From NCBI RefSeq assembly GCF_006542275.1, contig NZ_CP041217.1:3784501-3848500 (forward strand): DNA of 64,000 nucleotides. The letters run 5' to 3'. The DNA is from Saccharibacillus brassicae. GTDB taxonomy: Bacteria > Bacillota > Bacilli > Paenibacillales > Paenibacillaceae. Below are positions 16,766 through 25,105 of this stretch, piece by piece (the stretch's first letter is position 1; each line of letters starts with the position of its first letter). Below the pieces are notes generated by a model. That model was not told the DNA's origin and did not search any database. It saw only the letters and a program-made list of their open reading frames with translations. The position numbers were made by a program, and so were the translations under genes.

Positions 16766-16808
16766 TGAAAAGGCCCCGATTCTCGCGTAGAGAATCGGGG
16801 CCTTTTTT
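16766..16808. terminator. Strong, bidirectional-looking terminator
   Basis: AAAGGCCCCGATTCTC and GAGAATCGGGGCCTTT form a perfect 16-bp stem with a five-base loop and T-runs on both strands. Confidence 0.9.
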
Positions 16809-17024
16809 GGATTGTTCGATTCCCCCCTCACTGGGCGGGTCGCGCGGCGCGGGACGAGCGATGCGAGCCGCGAGCCGTTCGGACAGCGTGAGCGGAACCA
16901 GACAGCCATCAGACAGCCATCGGGCAACCGGACAGCAATCGCCTAACACATCTGCCCTCTGCCATACGTTCTACTATACGTTCCGCGCGAGACGATTCTT
17001 TCGAACGCACGAGGGAAATACGCC

Positions 17025-17215
17025 GAATAAGTGCAGAAGTACAGATAATCCGCACTATTTCGGAGCATATATGAAAATAACTGCGAGAATACACTTAATT
17101 GTCTCTTTTTCACCTTACCCAAGCGAAAAAAGAGCAAATAGATGTATTCAGGCAGTTATTCGTAAAATGGCGTCGTTTTGTGGGCAAATAAGAGCTTTTA
17201 GACACTTATTTTGAG
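17025..17215. repeat. Cluster of AAATAA(G/C)TG-type imperfect palindromes
   Basis: Three dyads at about 17028-17060 (AATAAGTGCAGAAGTACAG...), 17076-17100 (AAAATAACTGCGAGAATACA) and 17185-17215 (CAAATAAGAGC... ACTTATTT). Spacing and sequence are loose. The same motif family recurs elsewhere in the window only in gene gaps. Confidence 0.6.
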
Positions 17216-17480
17216 CGGAAAAGCGGAACGTCTGCCGAAGCGAAGCCGATTAGTTGGAGACGTCACCGGCAGGGCACGAAATGAAGCCCAAAAGTGTAAC
17301 TTCGGCTCATCTCCGCCAAAGCGCGTCTCCGCTAGATCGCGAAACGCCCCCGAAGCGAAGCCGATCATTTCGGCACGTTCCCGCCAAGGCGCGAAACGAG
17401 GCCGAAAATCATTATTTCGGCACATCTCCGCCAAGGCGCGAAACGTCAGCCGAAGATCATTATTTCGGCACGTTTCCGCC
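17216..17480. repeat. Repeats built on CCGCCAAGGCGCGAAA
   Basis: At least four partial copies of a unit with TTTCGGCAC(A/G)TCTCCGCC followed by AAGGCGCGAAACG, the last running into the 3' end of the superoxide dismutase gene at 17460. The CGCCAAGGCGCGAA core is shared with the 48-bp array at 1756-1960. Confidence 0.65.
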
Positions 17481-18197
17481 CGCGATCCGGTCTCCGGAGT
17501 CGCCGGACGGATCGGTTTTCTGGTCGTCCGGGCCGGCGTGGATGATGATCGAGCGGCCGGCGACGGACATGGCGCTGTCCGGCCGGAGGTTGGCGCCTTC
17601 GAGGAAAAATTCCTGCACGGCTTTGCCGTTGGCGGCGACGGTCAGGTTTTTCTCGAAGTCGCCGACGTGGGCGCCTTTCGGATTATGATGGCCGTGTTCG
17701 TGGCTGGTCGGGTTGAAGTGGCCGAGAGCGGTCGCGAAATCGTTGTTTTTGACCGGCATCTGGTGCACGTGGATACCGTGCGCGCCCGGAGGCAGGCCGG
17801 TCAGGCTGACTTTGACGCGGACGCCGCCTTTTTCTTCCGTCAGGTCGACGCTGCCGTGGACTTTGCCGTCGGCGTTTTTGACGATCGTTTTGGCGGAGCC
17901 GGTCGAGATCGCCTGGTTCGCCGCGTCCCAGTAGACGGGCACGTCGAGCATATCGCCGACCGCGCGTACCGGCACGTACGTCGTGCCGTCGTAGTTCAGG
18001 GCGGCCGGAGACTTCGAGCCGCTGAGGCCGGTCGGCGCCGGAGCCTGCTGGCGTTCGCCGAACGCGAAGAACGAGACGTTCGAGACGACAGCCGACACGG
18101 ACGTGCCGGCCGCTCCGGCGGTCAGGCCCGAGAACAAGACGGCGCCGCATACGAACGAAGCCGCGAGATGCTTTTTGCCGAGAGGTTTTTTTGCCAT
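17460..18197 (-). CDS. sodC: Secreted Cu/Zn superoxide dismutase with stalk (copper amine oxidase N-like) domain
   Basis: 245 aa. A signal sequence (MAKKPLGKKHLAAS... AGAAG) is followed by a short copper-amine-oxidase-N-like segment (about 60-105, DGTTYVPVRAVGDMLDVPVYW) and a SodC domain (about 115-245). Metal ligands are present: HGIHVHQ, GHFNPTSHEHGHHN, KGAHVGD and the distal IIIHAG. The loop before the C-terminus (GDSGDRIAGG) matches the active-site arginine region. No cysteine is seen in the SodC part, so the usual intrasubunit disulfide is missing. ATG 18195-18197 has AAGGAGG upstream. It would dismutate superoxide outside the membrane. Divergent from the sugar-sensing operon. Confidence 0.9.
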   Translation of the reverse strand: MAKKPLGKKHLAASFVCGAVLFSGLTAGAAGTSVSAVVSNVSFFAFGERQQAPAPTGLSGSKSPAALNYDGTTYVPVRAVGDMLDVPVYWDAANQAISTGSAKTIVKNADGKVHGSVDLTEEKGGVRVKVSLTGLPPGAHGIHVHQMPVKNNDFATALGHFNPTSHEHGHHNPKGAHVGDFEKNLTVAANGKAVQEFFLEGANLRPDSAMSVAGRSIIIHAGPDDQKTDPSGDSGDRIAGGNVPK

Positions 18198-18477
18198 GTG
18201 AAAGATTCCTCCTTGGAAGTTGGGACCGGACAGGATGTCCGGGCGTTGCTGCTCCTTACCCCTGCGGCAAAACGGCGAAACGCGATGTGTAAACCGTTTC
18301 ATAGGCTGCTTTGTAAAAAAGTGCTACCCAGACGACGGACGATTTGCTACAGTAGAAAAACTGGATTTGGACTTCTTTCGCGATTTCAGCCTGATTCGGG
18401 ACGCACTTTTTACACCTTGAGACTGGAAAAAAATGTTATGCTTTAAGTATCCTTACGCAGGGAAGAGGGATGGCGGT
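18198..18477. promoter_or_regulatory. Divergent promoter region between sodC and the sugar-sensing operon
   Basis: 280 bp serving both strands. TATGCT at 18437-18442 and TTGAGA at 18417-18422 are promoter-like but 14 bp apart, so the exact promoter is not established. GGAAGAGGGA at 18461-18470 is the ribosome binding site for the TTG start at 18478. Confidence 0.45.
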
Positions 18478-19455
18478 TTGCATAAGACGATCAGCCTGGC
18501 ACTCGGTTCGATCTGTGCCGTGTTTTTATTTTTCACGATGATTTCGGCGATCCGCTTCGTGCAGTCCGCCTGGCAGCCGCCGCAGCCGCAGGATTCGCAG
18601 ACGGACCGTTACCGGCTCGTGCTTATTACGCAGGATTTGGGGACACCTTTTTGGAACAAGGTCGGTGAAGGAGCGGAAGCCGAAGCGCGGCGGATCGGGG
18701 CGAATCTGGAAGTCTGGGGCACGTACGGGGAAGATCGCGAAGATTTTCTCAAGCAGCTTGAGATCGCGATCGACGCCAAAGTGGACGGCATCATCGTGCA
18801 GGGCATGGACGAAGACCGGTTCGATAACCTGACGAAGGTCAAAGCGGCTTTTTCCGGGATTCCGATCATTACGGTCGCAAGCGACGTGCCGATGTCCGAA
18901 AGCATGCGCAAAACGTACGTCGGTTCCGACGCGTTCGCCGCCGGCCGGATGATCGGGGAACGCCTCGTGAACGATATGGGCGAAACAGGGCGGGTCGTGC
19001 TGATCGGCGACGACCGCGAAGAGTACGACCAGCGCCGGCGCCTCGAAGGCGTGCGCGGCGTGCTGGAGCGTTACAAGGACATTCGCGTCGAATACGTCAA
19101 GACGTCCGACGACGAAGTGAACGTCTCCGCGGCGACGCAGGACGTGATGAATCGTTTTCCCGATGTAAACGCCTTCATCTCGATCGACGCCAATCTGACC
19201 GCCGCTATGGTGCAGGAGATCGGGCGGCGGTCGCAGATCGCTCCGTATCATATTTATTCGTTCGATGACCATCCGACCATTTTGCCGCTGCTGCGCCAGG
19301 GCAAGCTGGACGCGATCGTCGAGCAGTCGCCGGGCGAGATGGGCGAGACGGGCGTGCGGATGATGACGCGCTGGCTGAACGGCGAGACGGTTCCGCTGGA
19401 TGTCGAAGGGTATCTGACCGATATCCGGCTGCTGACGACGGAGGAGGCGCCATGA
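18478..19455 (+). CDS. Membrane-anchored sugar-binding protein, sensor partner of YesM-type kinase
   Basis: 325 aa from TTG 18478. One uncleaved-looking N-terminal membrane helix (SLALGSICAVFLFFTMISAI) leads to a type I periplasmic-binding fold (Peripla_BP_4): LVLITQDLGTPFWNKVGEG, DGIIVQGMDEDRF, GIPIITVASDVP, TYVGSDAFAAGRMIGERL and FISIDANLTAAMVQEI. There is no lipobox cysteine. Its stop overlaps the kinase start by four bases (ATGA). In Paenibacillaceae such genes sit directly before YesM/YesN pairs and are thought to present ligand to the kinase. That job is inferred here from position. Confidence 0.85.
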   Translation: MHKTISLALGSICAVFLFFTMISAIRFVQSAWQPPQPQDSQTDRYRLVLITQDLGTPFWNKVGEGAEAEARRIGANLEVWGTYGEDREDFLKQLEIAIDAKVDGIIVQGMDEDRFDNLTKVKAAFSGIPIITVASDVPMSESMRKTYVGSDAFAAGRMIGERLVNDMGETGRVVLIGDDREEYDQRRRLEGVRGVLERYKDIRVEYVKTSDDEVNVSAATQDVMNRFPDVNAFISIDANLTAAMVQEIGRRSQIAPYHIYSFDDHPTILPLLRQGKLDAIVEQSPGEMGETGVRMMTRWLNGETVPLDVEGYLTDIRLLTTEEAP

Positions 19456-20918
19456 TCGGCATTCAACGCAAAATCTGGACGCTGACCGCCCTCGTCATGT
19501 TTATTATGGCTTCGATCTGGATCATGCTGACGTACTACAACCAGAAGACGCAGGATCAATACAACGATATTTTGCAGCGCTATCTGTACATGAACGAAGT
19601 GACGACGACGAGCAGCCAGACGGTCAATTCGCTCAATATTTACCTGCTGACGCCGACCGAAGGCAATCTCAGCAGCCTGCGCCGCAGCGAGCAGCAGCTG
19701 AAGCAGGCGCGCAGTTCCGTCGGGCGGCTGCGCAACGGGGAGAACGATTTTGCACTCACCAGTTACATGAACCTGATCGACAGCCTGGTCGAGACGACGG
19801 ACCGTTCGGTCATGTTCAAGTCGGAACGCGAAAACGAGGAGTCGACGCGGGCGTTCGCGGAAGCGACGCGTATCTCCCGCTACATCTCCGAGATGACGCT
19901 GCAGCTGATCGATATCGAGCTGAACACGTACGACCGCTTTTACCGCAGCATTATCGAACAGGCCGAAGAACTCAAGAAGCTCGGCATCTGGATTCTGCTC
20001 GCGATCACGTTCGGGCTGCTGCTGTTCACGTACTGGTTCTCGCTCAGCATCACGAGGCCGGTCCAGCAGCTCACCAAAGCGGCGCAGGAGCTGGCCAAAG
20101 GGCGGTTCGAGCGGCAGATTACGGTCACTTCGCGGGACGAGATTTATTTTCTGGCGACGACGTTCGAACGGATGCGGGTCAATATCAACAACCTGATCCT
20201 CGAGATCCGGGAAAAAGCGCGGCTCGAAAGCGAACTTCAGCAGAGCCGCCTGCTGCTGCAGGAGAGTCAGCTGCGCAGTCTGCAGAGCCAGATCAATCCG
20301 CATTTTCTGTTCAATATCCTCGATACGCTGTCCAAAAAAGCTTTTCTGGAAGGGGCCGAGGAGACGAGCGACCTGCTGGTGAGCGTGGCCGGGCTGCTGC
20401 GCTACAACCTCAAGCGGCTCGACCGGGCGGTGACGCTGTACGACGAAGTGCGCGTCATGCGCCAGTACATGGAGATCCAGTCGGCGCGCTTCACGGAGCG
20501 GCTGACGCTCGTGACCGAGATCGACGAGAGCTGCCTGTCGGTGCAGATGCCGGGTCTGACCCTGCAGCCGATCGTGGAAAATGCGGTCATCCACGCGATC
20601 GAGCCGTCGGAGAGCGGAGGTACGATTACGGTGACGATTGCGGCGGAAGGCGACGTCGTCACGGTGGAGATCGCGGACGACGGGCCGGGCATGAGCGAAG
20701 ACAAAATCCGCGGCATTCTCGAAGAACGCGAAATGCAGCCGGAAGGCCATTCGACAGGGATCGGCTTCGGCAACGTCGTGCGGCGGCTGCGGCTGTTCTA
20801 CGGGGTGACGGACGTGATCGAGATCCGAAGCGGCGAAGACGGCGGCGTGCGGGTCAAGCTCAAATTACCGAAAATAAGGAGAAGCGACACCTATGACAAG
20901 ATTGCTGATCGTGGATGA
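19452..20918 (+). CDS. Sensor histidine kinase, YesM type
   Basis: 488 aa. Membrane helices at about 10-32 and 178-202 enclose an extracellular helical sensor domain of some 145 residues. Then follow HAMP (about 203-255), the His_kinase phosphoacceptor region with QINPHFLFNILDTL (His about 284), and HATPase_c with NAVIHAIEP (N box) and ADDGPGM (G box). Overlaps its neighbours on both sides by 4 and 26 bases, so it is cotranscribed with the binding protein and the regulator. It is expected to phosphorylate the regulator at 20893. Confidence 0.95.
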   Translation: MIGIQRKIWTLTALVMFIMASIWIMLTYYNQKTQDQYNDILQRYLYMNEVTTTSSQTVNSLNIYLLTPTEGNLSSLRRSEQQLKQARSSVGRLRNGENDFALTSYMNLIDSLVETTDRSVMFKSERENEESTRAFAEATRISRYISEMTLQLIDIELNTYDRFYRSIIEQAEELKKLGIWILLAITFGLLLFTYWFSLSITRPVQQLTKAAQELAKGRFERQITVTSRDEIYFLATTFERMRVNINNLILEIREKARLESELQQSRLLLQESQLRSLQSQINPHFLFNILDTLSKKAFLEGAEETSDLLVSVAGLLRYNLKRLDRAVTLYDEVRVMRQYMEIQSARFTERLTLVTEIDESCLSVQMPGLTLQPIVENAVIHAIEPSESGGTITVTIAAEGDVVTVEIADDGPGMSEDKIRGILEEREMQPEGHSTGIGFGNVVRRLRLFYGVTDVIEIRSGEDGGVRVKLKLPKIRRSDTYDKIADRG

Positions 20919-22446
20919 CGAGCAGGTCGGGCGGGAAGGACTGCAGGCCATTTTGCAAAAAGGATTCCCGGAACTTGAGATTGAACAGGCGAAAAACGGC
21001 AGGCTGGCAGTCGAATTGACAGAGACGTTCCGCCCGGACCTGATTCTGATGGATATCAAAATGCCGGGGATGGACGGGCTGGAAGCGACCGAGATCATCG
21101 GCGAAAAATATCCCGAGATCAAGATCGTCATGGTCACCGCGTACGATACGTTCGATTATGCCCGCCGGGCGCTCAAGCTCGGGGTCAAAGATTATCTGCT
21201 CAAGCCGAGCAAAGCGGGCGAGATCCACAAAACGGTCGGCCGCGTGCTGGAGCAGATCGCGGAAGAGAACGAGAAGCGCGAGCGAAGCCGGCTGCGCGAA
21301 GACGCGCTGGAGCGGGTCATGCCCGTGATCGAGACGGACATCGTGACGCAGCTGCTGTTCGACCACGTGCACGAGGTCCATTCGGACGAGCTGGTGGCGT
21401 GGCTCGGCGCGGACGGCGGCAGCGAGACGTTCGCGCTGTCGGTGCTCGTGCCGGCGGGAGCCGAAAGCGCCTACGGCGCGATCCGCGACCTCGTGCGGCG
21501 CGAAGCGGCCGGTTGGGTCGGCGCTTTGTACGGCCGGCAGATTCCGGTCATCGCGTTCCGCGACCGCAGCCGGTCGTTCCGGGTGCAGGCGTCGGATCTT
21601 GCGCGCGGGCTGCTGGACGCGGGGAGCAAACATTCGGGTTCGAGCGACGAATGGTTCGTCGGCGTCGGCAGCGTCTGCGCTTCGCTGTCGCAGGTGCGGC
21701 AGTCTTACCGCGAAGCGCTGCTCGCGACGCCCGATCCGAAGCAGCCGGTGCGCTACCGGCTCTATACGGATAAGCCGGAGAGCGGCGGCGCGGATTCCGT
21801 GCTCGATTACCCCGACAAGCGCTGGGAGCAGCATTTCTTCGAGCAGATCCGGATCGGCGACTGGGACGGTATCCGCACGGAGACGCTCGATTTCCTGCGC
21901 CGCTGCGAGAGCGAAGGCGCGGACCGGCTGCAGGCGCAGCAGCGCGTGCTGGAGCGGCTGTGGGTCGCGCTGCGGGTACTGGCGGAGATGGGCGTGGAGA
22001 TCGATACGCCGACGTTTTCGTTCCAGGCGCAGGATTACCGCCAGCTGCGCGCCGAGACCGGCGCGATCCTCGACCGGATCAACGAAGCGTACGCGGAGCA
22101 TTTGGATCGGATCAAGCCCGATACGGTGCGGCGGATCAAGCAGTACATCGCCGAACGCTCGCACGAAGACATTTCGCTCGAATCGATCGGCGAGAAGTTC
22201 GAACTGAGCCCTTTTTATATCAGCAAGCTGTTCAAGGAGCAGGTCGGCGTCAACTATATCGACTTCCTGACCCAATGCCGGATCGACAAAGCGAAGAAGC
22301 TTATGAGCGACCCGGCCCGCAGCCTCAAGGAAATCACGTTCGAAGTCGGCTACCACGATCCGAACTATTTCAGCAAAGTGTTCAAAAAAACGTGCGACCT
22401 CTCGCCGACCGAATACCGCAAAGCGCTGCTGGGCGGTGGGGTATGA
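20893..22446 (+). CDS. Response regulator with AraC-type DNA-binding domain, YesN type
   Basis: 517 aa. Receiver domain at about 1-120 with DDE near residues 8-10, phosphoacceptor Asp54 in LILMDIKMPGMDG, Thr in MVTAYDT and Lys in YLLKPSK. A long middle region (about 130-410) is typical of YesN proteins. The C-terminal AraC pair of helix-turn-helices (about 415-510) shows ISLESIGEKFELSPFYISKLFK and EITFEVGYHDPNYFSKVFK. ATG 20893 has AAGGAGAAG upstream, inside the end of the kinase gene. Probable target is the downstream sugar-uptake genes. Confidence 0.95.
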   Translation: MTRLLIVDDEQVGREGLQAILQKGFPELEIEQAKNGRLAVELTETFRPDLILMDIKMPGMDGLEATEIIGEKYPEIKIVMVTAYDTFDYARRALKLGVKDYLLKPSKAGEIHKTVGRVLEQIAEENEKRERSRLREDALERVMPVIETDIVTQLLFDHVHEVHSDELVAWLGADGGSETFALSVLVPAGAESAYGAIRDLVRREAAGWVGALYGRQIPVIAFRDRSRSFRVQASDLARGLLDAGSKHSGSSDEWFVGVGSVCASLSQVRQSYREALLATPDPKQPVRYRLYTDKPESGGADSVLDYPDKRWEQHFFEQIRIGDWDGIRTETLDFLRRCESEGADRLQAQQRVLERLWVALRVLAEMGVEIDTPTFSFQAQDYRQLRAETGAILDRINEAYAEHLDRIKPDTVRRIKQYIAERSHEDISLESIGEKFELSPFYISKLFKEQVGVNYIDFLTQCRIDKAKKLMSDPARSLKEITFEVGYHDPNYFSKVFKKTCDLSPTEYRKALLGGGV

Positions 22447-23930
22447 GCGGGGAGAGCGCGGGCAGGGTGGTCAGCGCGGGCAGCAGGAAAAGCTTGGAAC
22501 GAGGCGAACGGACGGCGGGGGAAAGTTCGGAACGAAGCGAACGGATGCCGAAGGAAAGCGGATTTGAGCAGGGACCGGAGAGCGGCCGAGACCGGGACGA
22601 ACGAGCGGCCGGGAAAAAGAGTGCGGTGCATCGGCGAAGCATGCAGCCGACGGTTCCGGCGGTTCGCCTGCGCCGGATTGCCGCGTTCGCGCTGCTGATG
22701 CTGCTCATCGCGCTTGCGGCCTGCTCGGGCGCGCAGGACGCGCCGCCCGCGCGGGCAGGCGGCGAGGCCGTCGCCCCGGCGGCTTCGGCGCAGCCGCAGC
22801 CGGCAGAGTCCGGCGCCGCGGCAGACGGCGCGGACAAGGGCGCGGGCAGCGCAGGCGGCCCGGACGATCCGGCGGGCGCCTCGCAAGCTGCGGGCGATCC
22901 GGCCGAAGCTTCGGCCGTGCCGGCCGCCGCGGACGGCGACCCGGGGGCGGTCCGGACCGAACCGGACGCCGTAAGCGGCGAGAAGCGCCTCACGATCGGC
23001 TTCGCGATGGATACGCTGCTCGAAGAGCGTTGGAAAAAAGATCGCGACCTGTTCGTCGCGGCGGCCGCCAAGCTCGGAGCCGACGTCAAGGTGAAGTCGG
23101 CGGCCGGCGACGACGCGAGGCAGGTCGCCCAGGCCGAAGCGATGATCAGCGAAGGCGTCGACGTACTGGTCGTCGTCCCGCACAACGCCGAATCGACCGC
23201 CGCCATTGTGAGCAAAGCGCACAAAGCGGGCATCAAAGTGCTGTCCTACGACCGTCTGATCACGAACGCGGACGTCGATCTGTACGTCTCGTTCGACAAT
23301 GTCGAAGTCGGACGGCTTCAGGCGCAGGCACTCGTCAAGCTTGTGCCCAAAGGCAATTACGTCTATATCGGCGGCGCCGATACCGACAACAATGCGCATC
23401 AGTTCAAAGACGGCGCGTTCGAAGTGCTGCAGCCGTTGATCAGCCGCGGCGATATCCGCGTCGTCTACGACCAATGGTCGAAAGACTGGAAGCCGATGCA
23501 GGCGCTGGACAATATGCGCGAAGCGCTTCGCGCCAACGGCGCGGACGGCATCGACGCCGTCATCGTCGCCAACGACGCGACGGCCGGCGGCGCCCTGCAG
23601 GCGCTTGAGGAATACGGCCTGGCGGGCCGTATTCCGGTCGCGGGCCAGGACGCCGACGTCGCGGCGATGCGCCGCATCGCGGCCGGTACGCAGACGATGA
23701 CCGTCTACAAGCCGATCGGCCGCCTCGCGGAAGATACGGCGCGGCTGGCCGTCGCGCTCGCGAACGGCGATCCGGCCGGCGCGACCCGCCGCGTCAACAA
23801 CGGCAAGATCGAAGTGCCGTCGATCCTGCTGTCGCCGATCGCGGTCGACGCCTCCAACCTGGACGAGACGGTGATCGCGGACGGTTTTCATTCGCGGGAA
23901 GACGTGTACGGCGCGGCCGGCGGCGAATGA
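22443..23930 (+). CDS. Sugar-binding lipoprotein, XylF/ChvE type
   Basis: 495 aa from ATG 22443, whose ATGA overlap with the regulator argues for coupling. A second in-frame ATG at 22641 would remove a 66-residue Arg/Glu/Ser-rich leader and give a textbook lipoprotein signal (MQPTVPAVRLRR, hydrophobic stretch, LAAC). The true start is open. After the lipid-modified cysteine comes a 90-residue Ala/Gly/Pro-rich linker, then a Peripla_BP_4 domain related to XylF (GFAMDTLLEERWKKDR, DVLVVVPHNAES, VLSYDRLITNADVDLYVSFDN, GADTDNNAHQFKDGAFEVLQP, VAGQDADVAAMRRI). It resembles the ChvE protein at 25106. It is likely a second binding protein or ligand presenter for the adjacent kinase. Confidence 0.88.
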   Translation: MSGESAGRVVSAGSRKSLERGERTAGESSERSERMPKESGFEQGPESGRDRDERAAGKKSAVHRRSMQPTVPAVRLRRIAAFALLMLLIALAACSGAQDAPPARAGGEAVAPAASAQPQPAESGAAADGADKGAGSAGGPDDPAGASQAAGDPAEASAVPAAADGDPGAVRTEPDAVSGEKRLTIGFAMDTLLEERWKKDRDLFVAAAAKLGADVKVKSAAGDDARQVAQAEAMISEGVDVLVVVPHNAESTAAIVSKAHKAGIKVLSYDRLITNADVDLYVSFDNVEVGRLQAQALVKLVPKGNYVYIGGADTDNNAHQFKDGAFEVLQPLISRGDIRVVYDQWSKDWKPMQALDNMREALRANGADGIDAVIVANDATAGGALQALEEYGLAGRIPVAGQDADVAAMRRIAAGTQTMTVYKPIGRLAEDTARLAVALANGDPAGATRRVNNGKIEVPSILLSPIAVDASNLDETVIADGFHSREDVYGAAGGE

Positions 23931-24204
23931 GGCGGACGACCGGCAGCGGGGCTGCGCGGCCGGCGGGCAGGCAGGCGAGGCATACGAGCATACGGGTATT
24001 CGCGGCATTCGCGTCAAGTGGGCATGCGCGTCACGTGGGGCATGCGAATAGGCAGGCTTGGCTTGCGAAGGCAGACGCGGGCGCTGCCCAAACGCGGCGA
24101 CCTGTTTGGACTATAGAGGTAGAGGTAGCGGTAGAGGCAGGCGCAAGTATAGCAGCACGCGCAGGCGTATGAGCGAGGATAACAGCTCGCGCAGACTCAT
24201 CAGC
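23931..24204. other. Gap without recognisable gene
   Basis: GC-rich sequence with GGCATTCGCG/GGCATGCG repeats around 24010-24050 and a GGTAGAGGTAGCGGTAGAGG run near 24117. No supported reading frame. Confidence 0.5.
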
Positions 24205-24292
24205 GAGAGAGACGACAGGCGCACGATATGGACAGGCGGCGGGAACCTTTTACCGCTTGCGTGTCCATACCGCGCCTGTCGTCTCTTTTTTC
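24205..24292 (+). terminator. Very long hairpin terminator of the sugar-sensing operon
   Basis: GAGACGACAGGCGC at the 5' side pairs with GCGCCTGTCGTCTC; inside it ATGGACA pairs with TGTCCAT, and the core loop also has GCGG/CCGC pairing. Six T follow. The total of almost 90 nt is unusually long for an intrinsic terminator. Confidence 0.88.
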
Positions 24293-24330
24293 GAAAAATT
24301 CAAGTCAATCAAGTCATCCGAGCAACCTTA

Positions 24331-24368
24331 GTCACCCCAGTCACCCCAGTCACCCCAGTCACTCAAGG
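24331..24368. repeat. 9-bp tandem repeat GTCACCCCA, four copies
   Basis: Three exact units and one diverged, in a noncoding stretch. Confidence 0.85.
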
Positions 24369-24541
24369 AATAAGTGCTCACATACAGTTATTTCGTAATC
24401 TAACCCGTCTTCGAATCAAATAAGTGCGCAAATACACCTAAACCGCTCCTTTTCGATACAAACAGATACCTAACCCCCAAATAAGCGTTCCCTCGCACTT
24501 ATTTCAATAAAACCACCGGTTTGCGCTTAAATAGTTGTATT
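24369..24541. repeat. Four imperfect palindromes of the AAATAAGTG type
   Basis: Dyads at about 24370-24398 (AATAAGTGCTCACATACAG then TTATTTCG), 24418-24440, 24479-24510 (AAATAAGCG... GCACTTATTT) and 24529-24550. Arms are AAATAA and TTATTT with a variable 14-20 base centre. Confidence 0.65.
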
Positions 24542-24795
24542 CTCGCATTTAATTGCGCCTGAATTGCTCCTGAATTGCTCCTGAATTGCTCTGGATTTAT
24601 ATGAATTGATCTGAATTGATCTAAATTTATCTAAATTGCTCTGAATTCCTCCTGAATTCCTCCTGAATCGCTCCTGAATCGCTCCTGAATTGCTCCTGAA
24701 TTGCTCCTGAATTTCTCCTGAATCGCTCCTGAATCGCTCCTGAATCGCTCCTGAATTGCTCTGAATTTTGCCTGAATTGCTCTTGAATTGAGCCT
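24542..24795. repeat. 12-bp minisatellite, about 20 copies
   Basis: Unit close to GAATTGCTCCTG, with GAATCG, GAATTC and GAATTT variants and a more degenerate centre (24590-24640). As the period is a multiple of three, several frames stay open; the minus strand gives a repetitive Q/R/S/G/N peptide. No ribosome binding site or known family, so considered noncoding. Confidence 0.9.
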
Positions 24796-24951
24796 GCGCC
24801 CTCGCGAGCAGCGGAGTCCCCATCTACCAGCCCCTTTCCCCACCATCCTTTTTCCCCGACAAGCCCTTCCCCCTCAATCTTTCCTCTCAATCCTTCCCTC
24901 TCAATCCTTCCTCTCAATCCATCGCCCTCATAACCTCCCTCTCCGCACTTT

Positions 24952-25048
24952 TTTGCAAGCGCTTACCGTCCGGCCTTAAAAAAGTACAGACAGTCGCAAA
25001 AGAGTGCTAATGATAAGCGCTTACACGCATCCCGGGCGGTGCTATATT
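24952..25048 (+). promoter_or_regulatory. Promoter with two cre-like operators for the ChvE-GguAB operon
   Basis: TTACAC (25021-25026), 16 bp, TATATT (25043-25048) form a plausible promoter. TGCAAGCGCTTACC at 24954-24967 matches the CcpA cre consensus at all but one fixed position, and GATAAGCGCTTACA at 25012-25025 is a second, weaker match that overlaps the -35. Catabolite repression or a LacI-type repressor is the expected control. Confidence 0.7.
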
Positions 25049-25105
25049 TGATCTTGCCAGAGGAAATCAACAACACACCAGACAAACCGAAAGGGGTTCG
25101 TTCAT

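Noticed and set aside
24527..24823. Repetitive 98-aa protein on the minus strand
   Set aside because: Produced by the 12-bp minisatellite; no start signal and no family.
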